A model generated the notes under the pieces. It was not told the DNA's origin. It searched no databases and saw only the letters and a program-made list of their open reading frames with translations. This document shows positions 32,996 to 41,803 of a stretch of 64,000 nt of DNA, one piece after another. Source of the DNA: Mycobacterium sp. E183 (GTDB lineage Bacteria > Actinomycetota > Actinomycetes > Mycobacteriales > Mycobacteriaceae); the NCBI RefSeq assembly GCF_001667735.1, contig NZ_LZJN01000192.1, positions 1-64,000 on the forward strand. The letters run 5' to 3'. A program made the position numbers and the translations under genes. Positions within the stretch are counted from its first letter, which is position 1; each line of letters opens with the position of its first letter.

Positions 32996-33895
32996 GTGTC
33001 GAACGCCGATGTTCACCCTGACCTGCAGCGGGTCGCCCGATTCGCCCCGCGCCGACTCGTCGGTCCCCGCACGCTGCCGCTGATGCGGGCCGGGATCGCG
33101 TTGCGCAGCCGCCTCAGCAAGCCCGTCCGCGATGTCGAGGTCATCACGCTGGGTTCGGGGGCCGGCGTCCGGCTGTTCCGGCCGGCCGGCGTCGCGGGAC
33201 CGGCCCCGGCGCTGCTGTGGATCCACGGCGGCGGATACGTGATCGGCACCGCCGAACAGGACGACCGGCTCTGCAGTGGGTTCAGCCGCCGGCTGGGCAT
33301 CACGGTCGCATCGGTGGAATACCGCCTGGCGCCCGAACATCCGTACCCGGTGCCGCTGGAGGACTGCTATTCGGCGTTGACCTGGCTGGCGAATCTGCCG
33401 TCCGTGGACCGGTACCGGGTGGCCATCGGCGGGGCCAGCGCCGGCGGCGGCCTGGCCGCGGCCCTGGCGCTGCTCGCCCGCGACCGCGCCGAGGTGAGCC
33501 CCGCGTTCCAGCTGCTGACGTATCCGATGCTCGACGACCGCAGTTCGGCCACCGCCCCCAGCTCGAACTATCGGCTGTGGGACAACCGCAGCAACCAGTT
33601 CGGCTGGTCGGCGTATCTCGGCGACGCCGACCCGCAGGCCGCGGTGCCGGGGCGGCGCGACGACCTGAGCGGGCTGCCGCCGGCCTGGATCGGAGTCGGC
33701 ACGCATGACCTGTTCCACGACGAGGACCTGGCGTACGCGGACCGGCTGACGGCCGCCGGGGTGCCGTGCCAGGTCGAGACGATCCCGGGCGCCTTCCACG
33801 GCTTCGACCTGATCGTGCCCAAAGCGCAAGTGTCGCAGCGATTTTTCGACAGCCAGTGTGCAATGCTGCGCGCCGCCCTGGCCACCGCGCCGTGA
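32996..33895 (+). CDS. lipW: Esterase LipW (HSL-like alpha/beta hydrolase)
   Basis: This 299-residue hydrolase belongs to the hormone-sensitive-lipase group: the oxyanion motif is WIHGGGYVIGTA, the nucleophile Ser sits in GGASAGGGLAAAL (about residue 150), the Asp in VGTHDLFHDED and the His in PGAFHGFDL. It should cleave short or medium acyl esters. GTG at 32996 is preferred over an ORF extension to 32921 because of the leaderless promoter spacing and the roughly 302-residue length of tuberculosis LipW (Rv0217c). It converges on the amidohydrolase gene, with seven bases between the stops. Confidence 0.87.
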   Translation: MSNADVHPDLQRVARFAPRRLVGPRTLPLMRAGIALRSRLSKPVRDVEVITLGSGAGVRLFRPAGVAGPAPALLWIHGGGYVIGTAEQDDRLCSGFSRRLGITVASVEYRLAPEHPYPVPLEDCYSALTWLANLPSVDRYRVAIGGASAGGGLAAALALLARDRAEVSPAFQLLTYPMLDDRSSATAPSSNYRLWDNRSNQFGWSAYLGDADPQAAVPGRRDDLSGLPPAWIGVGTHDLFHDEDLAYADRLTAAGVPCQVETIPGAFHGFDLIVPKAQVSQRFFDSQCAMLRAALATAP

Positions 33896-33902
33896 TCGCC
33901 GG

Positions 33903-35207
33903 TCACATCGAGAAGTAGACGAGTTCACCGCCGATGATAGTGGCCGCCACCATGCCTGCGTCCAGCTCGGCCAGCGCCGTCGCCGGCGGCTCGCTCAGCA
34001 CACAGAGGTCCGCCGGCTCTCCGACCGCCACGGTGCGCGGCTGGCCCGGCCGGTCCGGCCGGCCGAGGAACATCGTCAAAGCCTCTCGGGCGGAGACACA
34101 TTCGTTGGGGTTCAGCACGGCGCCGCTGACAGTGGTGCGGTGGACGGCGGCGCGCATCGCCGTCCAGGGGTCGCCGTGGCCGAACGGCATGTCGGTGGAC
34201 AGGGCCACCGGCACCGTCGCCTCCAGCAGGGAGGCCACCCGCCACAGCTCGGGTTGCTCGGCGGTGGGGACGTCGGCGAGGTAGTGGTCGCCGCGCTCGG
34301 CAACGAGGTTGGGTTGCGTCACCACGGTGACACCCAGCTCGGCGAGGTCGGCCACGTTGTCCTGCGGCACCACGGCGGCGTGCTCGATCCGATCTCGTGG
34401 ATGGCTGCCGGCCGACCGCAGCGCGGCGATGGTGACCACCAGCTGGGCCGCGGTCACGCAGTGCACGGCGACGGGCCTGCCCGTGTCGTGGTGGTCTCCG
34501 ATCCAGTCCGTCAGGGCGTCGAGGTCGAGGCGGTCGTCGTGCAGGATGATCTTGCCCGGGGACAGGAAACTCGGTCGTGGCCGGAACTCGCCGTGCCGGT
34601 GCGCCACCACGAGTGACACCATGTCGTCGGCGTCGAGGTCCGGGGTGGCGTCGGTGACGCCGGTGACGCCGGTGGCGGTGATTCGCCGGCTCAGCTCCGC
34701 CAGGTCGCTCTCGCGCCGCTGCAGCAGGTCCGACCAGCCGTGGTCCGCGCTGCGCAGGCGCCCGTCGGGATGTTCGGAAAGCCCAATCCGGCCCAGCGCC
34801 TCGGAGTTGAGGATCCACAGCACCCCGCTGCGGTGCTGAATGCGCACCGGGGCGGTGCGCACCATCGCGTCGAGCGCGTCCCGGTCCAGATCGCCCGCGA
34901 CCGACTCGTGATAGCCGATGGCGCGAATCCAGCCGTCGGGGCCCGGCGTCGCGTTCGACAGCAGTTGTGCCAGTTCGTATTTGGTGCTGACACCCGGTGG
35001 CCCGACGAAGAACGAATCCAGGGCCGAGGCGGCCGAACGCACGTGCACGTGGTGGTCGTGCAGGCCGGGCAGGACGGTGCCCCCACCGGCGTAGAGCACG
35101 CCCTCGCCGGTCTCGGCGGCCAGCCCGTCGCCCATTTCGTCGATGCGGGTGCCGAACCGGATGTCGGTGGTCGTCCCGTCCAGCAGAGTCGCGCGACGAA
35201 TCAGCAT
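33903..35207 (-). CDS. Amidohydrolase family protein (YtcJ-like)
   Basis: This 434-residue protein is a metal-dependent amidohydrolase. Metal ligands are visible in PGLHDHHVHV near residue 55, AVHCVT near residue 255, IEHAAV near residue 280 and the catalytic Asp in LSTDMPFGHGDPW near residue 340. YtcJ-like members usually exceed 500 residues, so this one is short. The GTG/ATG choice is fixed by an ATGCTGA overlap of seven bases with the upstream CoA-transferase gene. It forms one unit with the CoA-transferase and the Rv0216-type hydratase, so an amide or ester of a small acyl compound is a possible substrate; this is inference. Confidence 0.83.
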   Translation of the reverse strand: MLIRRATLLDGTTTDIRFGTRIDEMGDGLAAETGEGVLYAGGGTVLPGLHDHHVHVRSAASALDSFFVGPPGVSTKYELAQLLSNATPGPDGWIRAIGYHESVAGDLDRDALDAMVRTAPVRIQHRSGVLWILNSEALGRIGLSEHPDGRLRSADHGWSDLLQRRESDLAELSRRITATGVTGVTDATPDLDADDMVSLVVAHRHGEFRPRPSFLSPGKIILHDDRLDLDALTDWIGDHHDTGRPVAVHCVTAAQLVVTIAALRSAGSHPRDRIEHAAVVPQDNVADLAELGVTVVTQPNLVAERGDHYLADVPTAEQPELWRVASLLEATVPVALSTDMPFGHGDPWTAMRAAVHRTTVSGAVLNPNECVSAREALTMFLGRPDRPGQPRTVAVGEPADLCVLSEPPATALAELDAGMVAATIIGGELVYFSM

Positions 35208-36391
35208 CGCCGGCAACTCCTTTCGGCCACGATCCGGCGCACGGCCTCGTGGTCGGCGCCCAGCCGTGCCGACCGGCGGGCCGCCTGCGGAACACGCGGG
35301 GGCGGCGCGGTCCGGTTCGACACCGACGCCTGCGTCGGCAGTGCCGCGTAACCGGCGGCGACCGCGGCCATCGCGACCTCGATCAGTTCGCCGCCGCCGC
35401 GGCACAGCGAATCGGCGACCAACCGCGTCGCCTCCAGCCCCGTCAGCGGATCGGCGATGGCGTCGGCGCAGAACACCGGTCCGTCGGCGGCGACGCCGAC
35501 CAGGCCGCCGGCCACCGCGGCGTCGTCACCGAACCCTGGCCTGGCGCCGTCATAGCCGGTGATGCGCAACCAGATTCGCCCCTGCCTTGGCTCGATGTCG
35601 TGCGGCCCGAGGCGGCGCCGCGTCAGCGCCGCGGGCCGCGAGCCTTCGATCACGATGTCGGCGACGGCAAGCAGCTCGTGCAATTCGTCGGCGTTGGTGT
35701 CGAAATCGACGCAATAGGAGAGCTTTTCACCGTTCATCCAATGGAAGAAGGCCTGGTTCCCGGCCCGGGTGCCGTCGGGTCGGCGTGGGCTTTCGACTTT
35801 GACGACTGTCGCCCCGGCGCGCGCCAGCAGCTGTCCGCAGAGCGGACCGGCCCACATCGAGGACAGGTCGGCGACCAGCAGACCGCCGACGTCGCGCGCC
35901 GGCCCGCGGGCGCCCCACGGTCGGATCCGCGGCGCCGCGGCCGCGGCCTCGCTCAGGGCGGCCGCCGGGATGTCGAGCAGGGCCGCTCGCTCGACGACCG
36001 CGGAGCGGTGATGCGTTGCCGCCCAGTGCCGCACCGCCGGCCACGGGTCCGCCCCCACGTCGTCGCTCTGCACGAGGGCGGGGACGGCGGCGGCGTCGTC
36101 GGGCCGCGACAGCGTGATCGCGCACCAGCCGTCGGCGGCCGTCAGCAATCGGGTGGCGCCCCCGGCGGAGACCCGGCCGCCGCGGGTCAGGCCCAGCAGC
36201 GCGGCCCGCCCGGCCAGCAGGTCGGCGGCGTCGATCGCGACGCCCAGCCGCTCGCCGACGGCCGTTGCCACCCGCTGGGCGTGCCAGAGCACGTTCGCGC
36301 GGGAGAAGTCGGGCGGCCCGCCCGGCAGGCCGGTCAGGTAGGCCAGCCCGCTGCTCCCCCACGTCGACGTAGCCGAGCTCACGCCTCCCAT
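35201..36391 (-). CDS. Family III CoA-transferase-like protein with reordered halves
   Basis: This 396-residue protein is built from CaiB/BaiF pieces in an unusual order. Residues 14-150 look like the middle and later part of such enzymes (SGLAYLTGLPGGPP, then a helical bundle, then DGWCAITL). Residues 172-230 look like the N-terminal start (VADLSSMWAGPLCGQLLARA, then VVKVESP and HWMNGEKLSYCVDF). Residues 290-350 then repeat the middle pattern (GGLVGVAADGP, ADPLTGLEATR). It may be a remnant of a two-domain CoA-transferase or a permuted form. The catalytic Asp cannot be assigned safely. ATG at 36391 is the chosen start; GTG three codons later is possible. Confidence 0.7.
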   Translation of the reverse strand: MGGVSSATSTWGSSGLAYLTGLPGGPPDFSRANVLWHAQRVATAVGERLGVAIDAADLLAGRAALLGLTRGGRVSAGGATRLLTAADGWCAITLSRPDDAAAVPALVQSDDVGADPWPAVRHWAATHHRSAVVERAALLDIPAAALSEAAAAAPRIRPWGARGPARDVGGLLVADLSSMWAGPLCGQLLARAGATVVKVESPRRPDGTRAGNQAFFHWMNGEKLSYCVDFDTNADELHELLAVADIVIEGSRPAALTRRRLGPHDIEPRQGRIWLRITGYDGARPGFGDDAAVAGGLVGVAADGPVFCADAIADPLTGLEATRLVADSLCRGGGELIEVAMAAVAAGYAALPTQASVSNRTAPPPRVPQAARRSARLGADHEAVRRIVAERSCRRC

Positions 36392-36407
36392 TGTGCGCGT
36401 GGCGGTC

Positions 36408-37403
36408 CTAGAACTGGAGCGCGCTGAATCGCCAGTCCAGCACCGCACGGTCCGGCTCGCCCGCCGCGTAGACCAGCGACCGCAGCCGCAGCACGCCACC
36501 GTGCCGGGTCGGCTCGGCCGACTCGACGTGCAACTCGCTGTAGACGGTGTCGCCCTCGTGGACGGGACCGGTGTGATCGCAGGATTCCCAGCCCAGCACC
36601 GTAACCAGGTTGGGCAGCAGCCGGCTCGCCTGCGCGAGCGCCAGCCCGATGGTGTGGCCGCCGTACACCAGCCGTCGCCCGCCGACCCGCGAATCATGAT
36701 GGGTGGCGGCGATATTCAGCGTGAGCCGGGCGAGCTCCGGGGCGCTGCTTACGACGTCGCCGGGGCTGTGCAGCACCGCACCGGCCAGGCCCGGCTCGAA
36801 GTGGGGACCTGGCACCTTGTTCCGGAAGACCTCGCCGTCCCACTGCGCGGTCGGGTCGACGTCGGGGCCGGGCGCATCAGCGCCGATGGTGGACAGGTCG
36901 TCGTGCGGCGCCTCGTCGGGCCGCCAGTCGGGGCCGGCGGGCAACATGCCGCAGCGGTAGAAGTCGAGCACCAGCCGGTCGTCCTGGTCGACGGTGGTCA
37001 TCCGCAGCGCCGCCATCCCGGTCGGAGCGCGACCCGGCTTGGGTGAGTTCGCCCGCAGCCCAACCACTTCCGTGCGGGTGTACAGGGAGTCGCCGATGAC
37101 CGGGAACCGGTGAAACGCCAGGCCGCGGTAGAACAGGTTGGCCTTGACACGCTGGGTGGCCAGCGTCGACTGCCCGATCGCCACATCGCAGACCAGCGCC
37201 GGATGCGCCAGCGGGGCGGGCAGGCCGGTCACGGCGGCGCACAGCCCGGCGTCCAGGGCGAGCCGCAGCCGATCCCCCACGATCGCCTGGTGCGCCGCGG
37301 CCAATCCCGAGGACAGCGTGATCACCGGCGCCCAGTCGAAGACCTGACCGACGGAGAGGTCGTCGAAGTAGGGCCCGCCCTCCCGTACATGCGCAAAAGT
37401 CAC
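36408..37403 (-). CDS. Double-hotdog acyl-CoA hydratase-like protein (Rv0216-type)
   Basis: This 331-residue protein resembles Rv0216, whose structure shows two hotdog folds of the MaoC/hydratase type. Hotdog-1 includes HPALVCDVAIGQSTLATQRV and FPVIGDSLYTRTEVVGL; hotdog-2 includes VYGGHTIGLALAQASRLLPN and HEGDTVYSELHVESAE. It should act on an enoyl- or hydroxyacyl-CoA, although activity of Rv0216 itself was not firmly established. GTG at 37403 lies six bases from a CATATT -10 element on the minus strand, suggesting a leaderless message. It heads the unit with the CoA-transferase and amidohydrolase and is divergent from fadE3. Confidence 0.85.
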   Translation of the reverse strand: MTFAHVREGGPYFDDLSVGQVFDWAPVITLSSGLAAAHQAIVGDRLRLALDAGLCAAVTGLPAPLAHPALVCDVAIGQSTLATQRVKANLFYRGLAFHRFPVIGDSLYTRTEVVGLRANSPKPGRAPTGMAALRMTTVDQDDRLVLDFYRCGMLPAGPDWRPDEAPHDDLSTIGADAPGPDVDPTAQWDGEVFRNKVPGPHFEPGLAGAVLHSPGDVVSSAPELARLTLNIAATHHDSRVGGRRLVYGGHTIGLALAQASRLLPNLVTVLGWESCDHTGPVHEGDTVYSELHVESAEPTRHGGVLRLRSLVYAAGEPDRAVLDWRFSALQF

Positions 37404-37421
37404 GGGGCCAATATGGCACAC
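37404..37421. promoter_or_regulatory. Symmetric divergent promoter between the Rv0216-type gene and fadE3
   Basis: GGCCAATATGGC lies between the two genes. Read leftward, CATATT (37415 to 37410) ends six bases before the GTG at 37403. Read rightward, CAATAT (37409-37414) ends seven bases before the GTG at 37422. Both starts would then be leaderless and share one AT-rich core. The only competing fadE3 start, the ATG at 37413, sits inside this element and could not be used from this promoter. Confidence 0.55.
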
Positions 37422-38579
37422 GTGAGAAGTGAGCTGAACGACGAAGAAGAGATGCTGGTCGCCACGGTGCGGGCGTTCATCGACCGGGACGTCAAACCGA
37501 CCGTCCGTGAGATCGAGCACGCCAACACCTATCCCGAGGCGTGGATCGAGCAGATGAAGCGGATCGGCATCTACGGCCTGGCGATTCCCGAGGAGTACGG
37601 CGGTTCGCCGGTCTCCATGCCGTGCTACGTGCGGGTCACCGAGGAATTGGCCCGCGGGTGGATGAGCCTGGCCGGGGCGATGGGCGGGCACACAGTGGTG
37701 GCAAAGCTGCTGACGCTGTTCGGGACCGAGGAGCAGAAGCGGGCCTACCTGCCGGTGATGACGACCGGCGAGCTGCGGGCCACCATGGCGTTGACGGAGC
37801 CGGGCGGCGGCTCGGACCTGCAGAACATGACGACGACGGCCCTACCCGACGGCACGGGCGGCCTGCGCATCAACGGCGCCAAGACGTGGATCAGCAATGC
37901 GCGGAGGTCCGATCTGATCGCGCTGCTGTGCAAGACCGATCCGAACGCCGCGCCGCGACATCGGGGCATCTCGATCGTGCTCGTCCAGCACGGCCCGGGC
38001 CTGACGGTGTCGCGGGACCTGCCCAAGCTGGGCTACAAGGGCGTCGAATCCTGCGAGTTGTCGTTCGACGACTTCTCCGCGCCGGAGTCGGCGGTGCTGG
38101 GCGGCCGGATGGGCGAGGGCTTTTCGCAAATGATGAAGGGCCTGGAAACGGGGCGCATCCAGGTCGCCGCCCGCGCGCTGGGCGTGGGCACCGCGGCGCT
38201 CGAGGACGCGCTGGCCTATGCGCAGCAGCGGGAGAGCTTCGGGCGGCCGATCTGGAAGCACCAGTCGGTGGGCAACTACCTGGCCGACATGGCGACCAAG
38301 TTGACCGCCGCCCGTCAGCTCACCCGCTACGCCGCCGAGCGGTACGACAGCGGCGAGCGCTGCGACATGGAGGCGGGCATGGCCAAGCTGTTCGCCTCCG
38401 AAGTGGCGATGGAGATCGCGCTGAACGCCGTGCGGATTCACGGCGGCTACGGCTACTCGTGCGAATACGACGTGGAGCGATACTTCCGCGACGCGCCCCT
38501 GATGATCGTCGGCGAGGGCACCAACGAGATTCAGCGCAACGTGATCGCCGGGCAGCTCGTCGCGCGCGGTGGCATCTGA
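37413..38579 (+). CDS. fadE3: Acyl-CoA dehydrogenase FadE3
   Basis: This 388-residue FAD enzyme oxidises acyl-CoA to enoyl-CoA in beta-oxidation. It shows MALTEPGGGSDLQNM (flavin/substrate loop), TWISNARRSDL, the helical region GLETGRIQVAARALGVG, and the C-terminal catalytic Glu region MIVGEGTNEIQRNVIA. The start could be ATG 37413 or GTG 37422; the promoter geometry favours the GTG. It is divergent from the hotdog hydratase, which could act on its product, so the pair may work on the same acyl-CoA. Position matches Rv0215c. Confidence 0.9.
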   Translation: MAHVRSELNDEEEMLVATVRAFIDRDVKPTVREIEHANTYPEAWIEQMKRIGIYGLAIPEEYGGSPVSMPCYVRVTEELARGWMSLAGAMGGHTVVAKLLTLFGTEEQKRAYLPVMTTGELRATMALTEPGGGSDLQNMTTTALPDGTGGLRINGAKTWISNARRSDLIALLCKTDPNAAPRHRGISIVLVQHGPGLTVSRDLPKLGYKGVESCELSFDDFSAPESAVLGGRMGEGFSQMMKGLETGRIQVAARALGVGTAALEDALAYAQQRESFGRPIWKHQSVGNYLADMATKLTAARQLTRYAAERYDSGERCDMEAGMAKLFASEVAMEIALNAVRIHGGYGYSCEYDVERYFRDAPLMIVGEGTNEIQRNVIAGQLVARGGI

Positions 38580-38690
38580 GTCCGAATGTGCGGGCTTGAC
38601 GCCCTGGTGTGCTGTATATTTGCCTGACTTCTGGCACCAGCAAAGCGGCGCGGGAGTAAAAGTCACTGCGACGAAGGAAAGTCGGCTGCC

Positions 38691-39155
38691 ATGAGTTATC
38701 CCCCAGGGCCGTACGAAGGCTCGCCGGAATGGCAGGGTCAGCAGCCGGAATGGCAGGGTCAGCCGCCCGGTGGGCAGGGGCAGCCGCCGGGTTGGCAGGG
38801 CCAGCAACCGGGTTGGCCGGGCCAGCAGCCGGGTTGGCAGGCGCCGCAACCGGGCTGGCCGGGCCAGCAGGAGCCGGACAACTACCTCGTCTGGGCCATC
38901 CTGTGCACCGTGCTGTGCTGTCTGCCGTTCGGAATCGTGTCGATCGTCTACTCCACCAAGGTGTCCGGACTCTGGTCCCAGGGGCGGTACGCCGAGGCGC
39001 AGGCCGCCGCCGACAACGCCAAGAAATGGGCCATCATCGGCGCCATCGCGGGCGCGGTGTTCGCGGTGATCATGGTGATCCTGTATGTGGCCATCGGCGT
39101 GATCGCCGTCTCGAACCTGCCGTCGACCACGACCACGACGTATTCCGGCTTCTGA
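38691..39155 (+). CDS. CD225/dispanin-type membrane protein with Pro-Gly-Gln repeats
   Basis: This 154-residue protein starts with about 60 residues of near-repeats of the type GQQPGWPGQQPGWQ, followed by the CD225/dispanin layout: hydrophobic helix YLVWAILCTVLCCLPFGIV (about 66-84), the loop STKVSGLWSQGRYAEAQAAA, and a second helix (about 112-140). Dispanins associate with membranes and in bacteria are of unknown function; the N-terminal repeat suggests protein contacts. A loose promoter, TTGACG (38596) with TATATT (38615), lies upstream but its spacing of 13 bases is short. The repeat may vary in copy number between strains. Confidence 0.8.
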   Translation: MSYPPGPYEGSPEWQGQQPEWQGQPPGGQGQPPGWQGQQPGWPGQQPGWQAPQPGWPGQQEPDNYLVWAILCTVLCCLPFGIVSIVYSTKVSGLWSQGRYAEAQAAADNAKKWAIIGAIAGAVFAVIMVILYVAIGVIAVSNLPSTTTTTYSGF

Positions 39156-39173
39156 CAACGCTTTAGGCGAGTT

Positions 39174-40121
39174 CTAGTCGCGGATCGCGTCGACCAGACC
39201 CCAGGCCAGCGCCGTTTCGGCGTCGATGGTGCGCCCGGACAGCACGAGATAGGCGGTGCGCCACCGGCCGATTCGGCGGGTGACGCTGAGCGTCCCGCCG
39301 GCGCCGGGGATCAGCCCCAGCTCGAGTTCGGGAAGGCCGAACACCGAATCCTCCCGCGCGGCCACCCATCCGCAGAACGCCGCCATCTCCAGCCCGCTGC
39401 CCAGCACGCGGCCGTGCACCTCGGCCCGGCAGGCGTCACCGAGCCGGGCGGTCAGCGCGTCGAGCGCCAGCGCGGGGCTGTGCCGGGTGCGGGCCAGGTG
39501 CGCGCTCGCGGGGTCGGCGAAGGTGCCGAACTCGGCGAGGTCGCCCCCGCTGCAGAACGACGGCCCGTTGCCGCGCAACACGATCCCGGCCACGGACGGG
39601 TCCAGTAGCGCGACGGTCAGCGCCTCCAGAAGCGCGGCGCGGGCGTCGGTGGAAAACGCGTTGTGGCGCTGCGGCCGGTTGAACGCGATGCACACGGTGT
39701 CGCCGTCGCGGTGGGCCAGCACCGGGTCGGCGATGTCGGGCATCTCGGCCGGACCGCGTTCGCCCAGCCAGCGCGCGAATTCGGGTCCGGCCTGCAGGGT
39801 CGAGTACGCCAGCGATTCGATCACCACCCCAGCCAGCGCCGGGCCGCCCGGGTCCACCCCGCGCAGCACATCGTCACAGACGCTGCTGGCGTGCGGCCAA
39901 CGACGACACCGCGCGGTCAGCCGCGCGAGCGCGTCGGGAACCGACTCGACCGTGATCGCCCGCCGATCGTGACAGCGGTCCTCGGTGACGGTGAAAGTCG
40001 CTGCCTCCAGCCAGGATTCACAGCGCTCGAGGTCGGAAGCGGCGCCGTGCGCCAGGATCACCCCCGGCGGGGATGCGGGACCGGCATCCGGCGGGCTCGC
40101 CAGGTCCACCACCTGGAGCAT
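39174..40121 (-). CDS. Enoyl-CoA hydratase/isomerase with N-terminal extension
   Basis: This 315-residue protein has a crotonase domain in its last 190 residues: oxyanion segments RGNGPSFCSGGDLAEFG and EVHGRVLGSGLEMAAF, and the catalytic region LPELELGLIPGAGGTLSV. About 120 residues precede this domain, including PGVILAHGAASDLERCE and SVCDDVLRGVDPGGPALAGV, and do not look like crotonase; they may be a degenerate extra domain or a binding segment. Start ATG 40121 lies three bases from the FadD4 stop, so the gene is in the FadD4 operon. I do not recall it in H37Rv. Confidence 0.8.
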   Translation of the reverse strand: MLQVVDLASPPDAGPASPPGVILAHGAASDLERCESWLEAATFTVTEDRCHDRRAITVESVPDALARLTARCRRWPHASSVCDDVLRGVDPGGPALAGVVIESLAYSTLQAGPEFARWLGERGPAEMPDIADPVLAHRDGDTVCIAFNRPQRHNAFSTDARAALLEALTVALLDPSVAGIVLRGNGPSFCSGGDLAEFGTFADPASAHLARTRHSPALALDALTARLGDACRAEVHGRVLGSGLEMAAFCGWVAAREDSVFGLPELELGLIPGAGGTLSVTRRIGRWRTAYLVLSGRTIDAETALAWGLVDAIRD

Positions 40122-40124
40122 GGG

Positions 40125-41642
40125 TCACACCGAGTATTTCTCGATCAGCCCGTTCTTGTAGAGCTTGCCGGTGTCGGTGCGCGGCAATTGCGTCTCGAAC
40201 GCGATCGATTTCGGACATTTGTAGTGCGCCAGTCGGTCTCGCAGCCAGGCCAGCAGCTCGTCGCCGAATTCGTCGGTGGCGTCACCCGGGTCGACGGTCT
40301 GCACGGCGGCGAGCACGCGTTGCCCCATCTCGTCGTCGGGAACCCCGAACACGGCCGCGTCCAACACCTTCGGGTGGGTGACCAAGAGGTTTTCGGCCTC
40401 CTGCGGGTAGATGTTCACCCCGCCCGAGATGATCATGTGGTGGCGCCGGTCGGTCAGGTACAGGTAGCCCTCCTCGTCGAGGTAGCCGATGTCGCCGACG
40501 GTGGCCCAGCCGTGCTTGCTGCGGGAGGCCGCGGTTTTCGTGGGGTCGTTGAGGTATTCGAACGAATATCCGCCCTCGAAGTAGATCTCTCCGGCCTGCC
40601 CGGGCGGCAGCTCGTTGCCGTTCTCGTCGAGGATGTGCAGGGCGCCCCCCATCGGTTTGCCGACCGAGCCGGGGTGCGCCAGCCACTCTTCGGCGGTGAT
40701 CAGCGTCGACCCGTGCGCCTCGGAGGAGGCGTAGTACTCGTCGATGATCGGCCCCCACCAGTCCATCATCTGCTTCTTGATCTCCACCGGGCAGGGCGCC
40801 GCCGCGTGCATGACCCGCTGCAGGCTGGACAGGTCGTACGAATTACGCACCGCCTCAGGCAGTTTCAGCATGCGGGTGAACATCGCCGGGACGAACTGGC
40901 CGTGCGTGACGCGGTGACGCTGGATGGCGTCGAGGCAGCCCTCGGCATCGAATTTCTCCAGCACCACCGTCGTGACCCCGCCGGCCTGCGCGCTCATCGA
41001 CCACACCGAGGGCGCCGTGTGATACAGCGGCGCCGGGCTCAGGTAGATCGAGTCCGGGTTCATCCAGAAGCTCACCAGCGCCGACATCATGCCGGGCGCC
41101 TCGGACGGCGGAACGTGCGGCAGTTCGCGTTTGATGCCCTTGGGCCGGCCGGTGGTGCCCGACGAATACTGCAGCAGGTCGCCCTCGAGTTCGTCGTCGA
41201 TCGGGGTGTCGGGCTCGCCCGCAACGCATTCGGGGTAGCGCTGCCAGCCCTGGAGTTCGTCGTCGGCGATCAGCAGCAGCCCGGGCAGGCCGCCGGGCAG
41301 GTGCTCGGCCAGGTTCTCGCACGTCTTGCGCAGCGCCGCCGACCCGATGATCGCCTTGGCGGCGCTGTTGTCGATGATGTAGGCGGCCTCGGCCGCTGTC
41401 AGGTGCGTGTTGATCGGCACGTAGTACAGGCCGCTGCGCCGCGCCGCCCACATCACCGCGTGGATGTGTTCGTTGTTCTCCATCAGGATCGCGACGGCGT
41501 CGCCCTCGACGAGGCCGGCCCGCCGGAAGTAATGGGCCAGCCGGTTGGCCCGCGCCTCGAGCTCGTCGAAGGTGATGACCGTGCCGGAGGGGTGGAGGAT
41601 GACGGCGGCCTTGCCGGCGCCGAGGTACTCGCGAATCTGCAT
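40125..41642 (-). CDS. fadD4: Fatty-acid-CoA ligase FadD4
   Basis: This 505-residue ANL ligase shows the P-loop LLQYSSGTTGRPKGIKREL, the A5 motif DEYYASSEAHGSTLI, the ATP motif WATVGDIGYLDEEGYLYLT, the hinge DRRHHMIISGGVNIYPQEAE and the catalytic Lys in LPRTDTGKLYKNG. It forms an acyl-CoA from a fatty or related acid. ATG at 41642 begins MQIREYLGAGKAAV. Tuberculosis FadD4 (Rv0214) has about 537 residues, so this start may be short by an N-terminal piece, although no good upstream signal is seen. It is cotranscribed with the downstream enoyl-CoA hydratase and divergent from the diguanylate cyclase. Confidence 0.88.
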   Translation of the reverse strand: MQIREYLGAGKAAVILHPSGTVITFDELEARANRLAHYFRRAGLVEGDAVAILMENNEHIHAVMWAARRSGLYYVPINTHLTAAEAAYIIDNSAAKAIIGSAALRKTCENLAEHLPGGLPGLLLIADDELQGWQRYPECVAGEPDTPIDDELEGDLLQYSSGTTGRPKGIKRELPHVPPSEAPGMMSALVSFWMNPDSIYLSPAPLYHTAPSVWSMSAQAGGVTTVVLEKFDAEGCLDAIQRHRVTHGQFVPAMFTRMLKLPEAVRNSYDLSSLQRVMHAAAPCPVEIKKQMMDWWGPIIDEYYASSEAHGSTLITAEEWLAHPGSVGKPMGGALHILDENGNELPPGQAGEIYFEGGYSFEYLNDPTKTAASRSKHGWATVGDIGYLDEEGYLYLTDRRHHMIISGGVNIYPQEAENLLVTHPKVLDAAVFGVPDDEMGQRVLAAVQTVDPGDATDEFGDELLAWLRDRLAHYKCPKSIAFETQLPRTDTGKLYKNGLIEKYSV

Positions 41643-41803
41643 GGGCAGACTGTACCGCCGAAAAACTTGACGGGTGTCAAGTGGTCGGGCGCCGGGGCCG
41701 CGGGCCCCGGATCGGTACTCGTGCAGCGCCGATCGGGTTGAGGTACCGTCCCTTGCACGACGCGGTTTCGGAGCGGCCGGTCGGTCTTGGTACGGAGGTG
41801 CCC

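Noticed and set aside
36391..36697. Upstream extension of the CoA-transferase ORF by 102 codons
   Set aside because: The extra protein is rich in Arg, Ser and Thr, lies in the shadow of the Rv0216-type gene and has no homology-like pattern.
38596..38620. TTGACG and TATATT upstream of the dispanin gene as promoter
   Set aside because: The spacing is 13 bases, too short for a normal promoter; it is only mentioned with the gene.
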